Shown here in pieces: positions 61,981 to 64,000 of a DNA stretch of 64,000 bases. The position numbers were made by a program, and so were the translations under genes. The notes below the pieces were generated by a model. The model searched no databases. It saw only the letters and a list, made by a program, of their open reading frames with translations, and had not been told where the DNA came from. Position 1 is the first letter of the stretch. Each line of letters opens with the position of its first letter. The stretch comes from CAISIP01 sp031396205 (GTDB lineage: Bacteria > Pseudomonadota > Gammaproteobacteria > Burkholderiales > Burkholderiaceae_C): the NCBI GenBank assembly GCA_031396205.1, contig JANNKH010000101.1, forward strand, positions 1 to 64,000, in the 5' to 3' direction.

Positions 61981-62979
61981 ATGACCAAGCCCTCTATTGC
62001 ATCGCGCGGCGCGCATGCCGCGCCCGACTGGCGGCAAGCAGGCTTCACGCTGATCGAAATGCTCATTGCCATCACGATCGGCCTGGGTATTCTGGCCGGC
62101 CTGGTGGGTGTGCTGGCGTCGAACGCGGGCAATTCGCGCAGCAATGACCGCACGTCCGAGCTGATGACCAATGGGCGCTATGCCCTCAATGCGATGAAGC
62201 AGGAGTTGCGCGAGGCCGGTTTTCGGGCCTACACCTGGGACTTGCCTGGAACGCCGGGGCCCTGGACCGCCCCTGCGTCGGGCTGTTTTGGCGCCGAAGC
62301 CGGGGCTTCCGCGGACGCGTTTCTATCCAACATCGTGCAAGGCGTATGGGGCAGCAACAACGCCAACCCGTTTGATGGTGTTGGCAGCTGCATCCCTGCC
62401 GCAAGCTACTCCATTGGCGACGATGTTCTGGTGGTGCGCCGCCTGGCGGTCACGCCGAGCACCGTATTGGCAGCCGACACGGTGTACTTTCACACCACCT
62501 ATGAACGTGGGCAACTGTTCCGGGCCACCGGCGGGGCACCGGTGCCGCCGGACTTCGGTGCGTCCAGGCCGTTGGCCAGTTTCGAGGTGCAGGTGTATGT
62601 GTACTACATCAGCCCGTTCACGGTTTCAGCCACCGAAGTGCCACTGGTGCCGGCCCTGGTCCGGATGGCGCTGCGCCCCGATGGAACCATGGCACGCGAA
62701 CTGGTCGCCAGCGGCATCGAGCACATGCAGGTCCAGTACGGCCAGTTCACGGACCCCAACACCCAGTACTTCGATACCTTGCCGGGCAGTTCGTCCGACC
62801 CCCTGGCCCAGGCTTGGACGGATGTCAATTCCGTGCGCATCTGGCTGCTGGCGCGCAATGCCACGCCGGAACCTGGCTACGCGAATACCAGCAACTATGC
62901 CATGGGCGATCAGAACTATGTCGTCAACGACAACTTTCGTCGCCAGATGTTTTCTACCGTCGTCCAACTGCGTAACTGA
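61981..62979 (+). CDS. pilW: Type IV pilus minor pilin PilW
   Basis: Protein of 332 residues. Prepilin site G|FTLIEMLIAITIGLGILAG at about 21-40, and the PilW-like NGRYALNAMKQELREAGFRAY. Standard length for PilW. Start ATG 61981, pilX two bases after its stop. Confidence 0.93.
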   Translation: MTKPSIASRGAHAAPDWRQAGFTLIEMLIAITIGLGILAGLVGVLASNAGNSRSNDRTSELMTNGRYALNAMKQELREAGFRAYTWDLPGTPGPWTAPASGCFGAEAGASADAFLSNIVQGVWGSNNANPFDGVGSCIPAASYSIGDDVLVVRRLAVTPSTVLAADTVYFHTTYERGQLFRATGGAPVPPDFGASRPLASFEVQVYVYYISPFTVSATEVPLVPALVRMALRPDGTMARELVASGIEHMQVQYGQFTDPNTQYFDTLPGSSSDPLAQAWTDVNSVRIWLLARNATPEPGYANTSNYAMGDQNYVVNDNFRRQMFSTVVQLRN

Positions 62980-62981
62980 GG

Positions 62982-63584
62982 ATGATCACCATGCGCCGAC
63001 GCGTACCCACTTCAACGCCGCGCGGACAGCGCGGCGCCACCCTGGTCATTGCCCTGTTGGTGCTGGTGCTGATCATGATGATCGGCATCACTGCGGTGAG
63101 CACCTCGGACACGCAGTTCAAGCTGGCCGGCAACCTGCAGTTTGAGGACAGTGCCCTGAACAACGCCGAGACTGCGATGAGCACGGCCGAGAGCTGGCTG
63201 TCCGCCGGCACGAATTACAGCAACGCCGCGTTCACGGGCATTGATCCGGCGACGAATCCCGACCCGGGATCGGATGCGGCGACGCCCGAACTGTTGCCAC
63301 GCACGACCGTCGATGCGATTCGCGCCGCCCGTGTCAACCGGCCGTTTTCGATGACATGGGCGGACACCAACTCCGCCGCTGTTGGCGGTAATACCCAGCG
63401 CTACACCATCGAACTGATGTCGGTCAACAGCCGCCTGCAGGGCTCCAGCCAGGTCATCGGCGGGCGCGCCAGCAGCGGGTGCAACCAGGTCAACACCTAT
63501 TTGATCACCGGCCGAGGCACCAGCGCCCGCGGTGCAACCAAGTTCGTGCAGTCTTATTACAGCGTGCTCAGTTGCCCAGTCTGA
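62982..63584 (+). CDS. pilX: Type IV pilus assembly protein PilX
   Basis: Protein of 200 residues. N-terminal RGQRGATLVIALLVLVLIMMIGITAVS is the membrane anchor with an atypical prepilin-like GA site, as in PilX proteins; then KLAGNLQFEDSALNNAETAMSTAESWL. The two starts ATG 62982 and 62991 are both in frame. Part of the minor-pilin operon. Confidence 0.9.
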   Translation: MITMRRRVPTSTPRGQRGATLVIALLVLVLIMMIGITAVSTSDTQFKLAGNLQFEDSALNNAETAMSTAESWLSAGTNYSNAAFTGIDPATNPDPGSDAATPELLPRTTVDAIRAARVNRPFSMTWADTNSAAVGGNTQRYTIELMSVNSRLQGSSQVIGGRASSGCNQVNTYLITGRGTSARGATKFVQSYYSVLSCPV

Positions 63585-63596
63585 TCGAGGTACATC

Positions 63597-64000
63597 ATGT
63601 CCAAATCCTTTTTGAAGCCTGCCGGGATAGCAACGTTCGCGCTGGTCATTGCCATGGCGATCGCCTACCGGGTTGTGCTGGCTCTGGCCGCATTCAATCC
63701 GGCGGCGCAACCCATCGGTTACGTCGCACAGGACGAGATGACCAACTTCAACCTGAAGTCAGGCCAGGAGGTGCTGTTCCGCGGCCAGTACGAGCGCGAG
63801 TTCTGGAGCGGTACCTTGCTGGCATACCGGGCCGGCGATAACGGAGACCTGACCGGCGGAACGTCTTGGTGGGCGCAGGATGCCGGAGAGTTTGTGAGCG
63901 CGCAGAACTTCGACACCGGGCGCTTGATCGCCACCATGAAAGATGACGGCAGCAAAGTCGCGTTTCGCCATGCCGATCTCTCGACCGTACAGCAGGGCTT
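63597..64000 (+). CDS. pilY1: PilY1-like pilus-tip protein, N-terminal part (cut by window edge)
   Basis: Frame open from ATG 63597 to the right edge (134 codons). It starts with MSKSFLKPAG and a hydrophobic helix (IATFALVIAMAIAYRVVLALA), and the following residues (SGQEVLFRGQYEREFWSGTLLAYRAGDNGDL) match the start of PilY1-type proteins downstream of pilX. The complete protein would exceed 1000 residues. Calcium-binding and tip domains would lie outside the window. Confidence 0.8.
   Translation, partial: MSKSFLKPAGIATFALVIAMAIAYRVVLALAAFNPAAQPIGYVAQDEMTNFNLKSGQEVLFRGQYEREFWSGTLLAYRAGDNGDLTGGTSWWAQDAGEFVSAQNFDTGRLIATMKDDGSKVAFRHADLSTVQQG

Overview
The window looks like a chromosome segment of a high-GC betaproteobacterium, most likely of the order Burkholderiales. 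This rests on a BPSS1780-type membrane gene next to thrB (type II homoserine kinase), a RibB whose GTP-cyclohydrolase half is degenerate, a ribD-ribE-ribBA-ribH-nusB-aminotransferase-ybgC-tolQRA run, and Betaproteobacteria-like uvrD, polA and dnaE. No 16S rRNA or unique marker is present, so genus is not claimed.

Region 1 (1-6.7 kb) is carbon and stress metabolism: the 3' part of a phosphoketolase gene, translationally coupled to a class I aldolase and a histidine phosphatase, then a CorA transporter, a DJ-1/PfpI protein and a succinate-semialdehyde dehydrogenase.

Region 2 (6.8-13.6 kb) is accessory DNA. It holds a small protein with a PCP motif; a tight three-gene operon coding for a CHAT (caspase-like) protease, an uncharacterised protein and an LCAT-type lipase; a PIN/RHH toxin-antitoxin pair; and a graveyard made of the 3' remnant of aceE joined to the 5' remnant of a tyrosine-integrase gene. 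The CHAT-orphan-lipase operon is the best candidate in the window for an undescribed conflict or defence system.

Region 3 (13.64-21.43 kb) is an integrated element of about 7.8 kb. It is bounded by a 14-bp repeat of the 3' end of tRNA-Ala(CGC). It carries a P4-type integrase, an AlpA-like regulator, a CHC2-zinc-finger primase fragment, a RepA/AAA-type ATPase, a DUF5681 protein, an HNH nuclease and several orphan genes. A cluster of 14 GCAAC/GTTGC motifs, partly spaced by 11-12 bp, lies just after the ATPase gene and could be its replication origin. No capsid, terminase or conjugation gene is visible.

Region 4 (21.4-29.8 kb) has the tRNA, an alpha/beta hydrolase, guaC with a terminator-like hairpin in its leader, and an unusual trio: a 920-aa HEFGH metallopeptidase-like protein, a PAP2/vanadium-haloperoxidase-like protein with a long Val-Gly repeat, and a nucleotidyl cyclase with TPR-like repeats.

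Region 5 (29.9-64 kb) is core genome: uvrD, a TPR protein, FecR, BPSS1780, thrB, polA, a diguanylate cyclase, a ZIP transporter, an RluA-type pseudouridine synthase, trmB, gluQ, a renalase-like oxidoreductase, LysR with a divergent pirin-doxX-flavodoxin operon, dnaE, then the tol/nus/rib supercluster on the minus strand, and finally the minor-pilin operon fimT-pilV-pilW-pilX-pilY1, which runs off the right edge.
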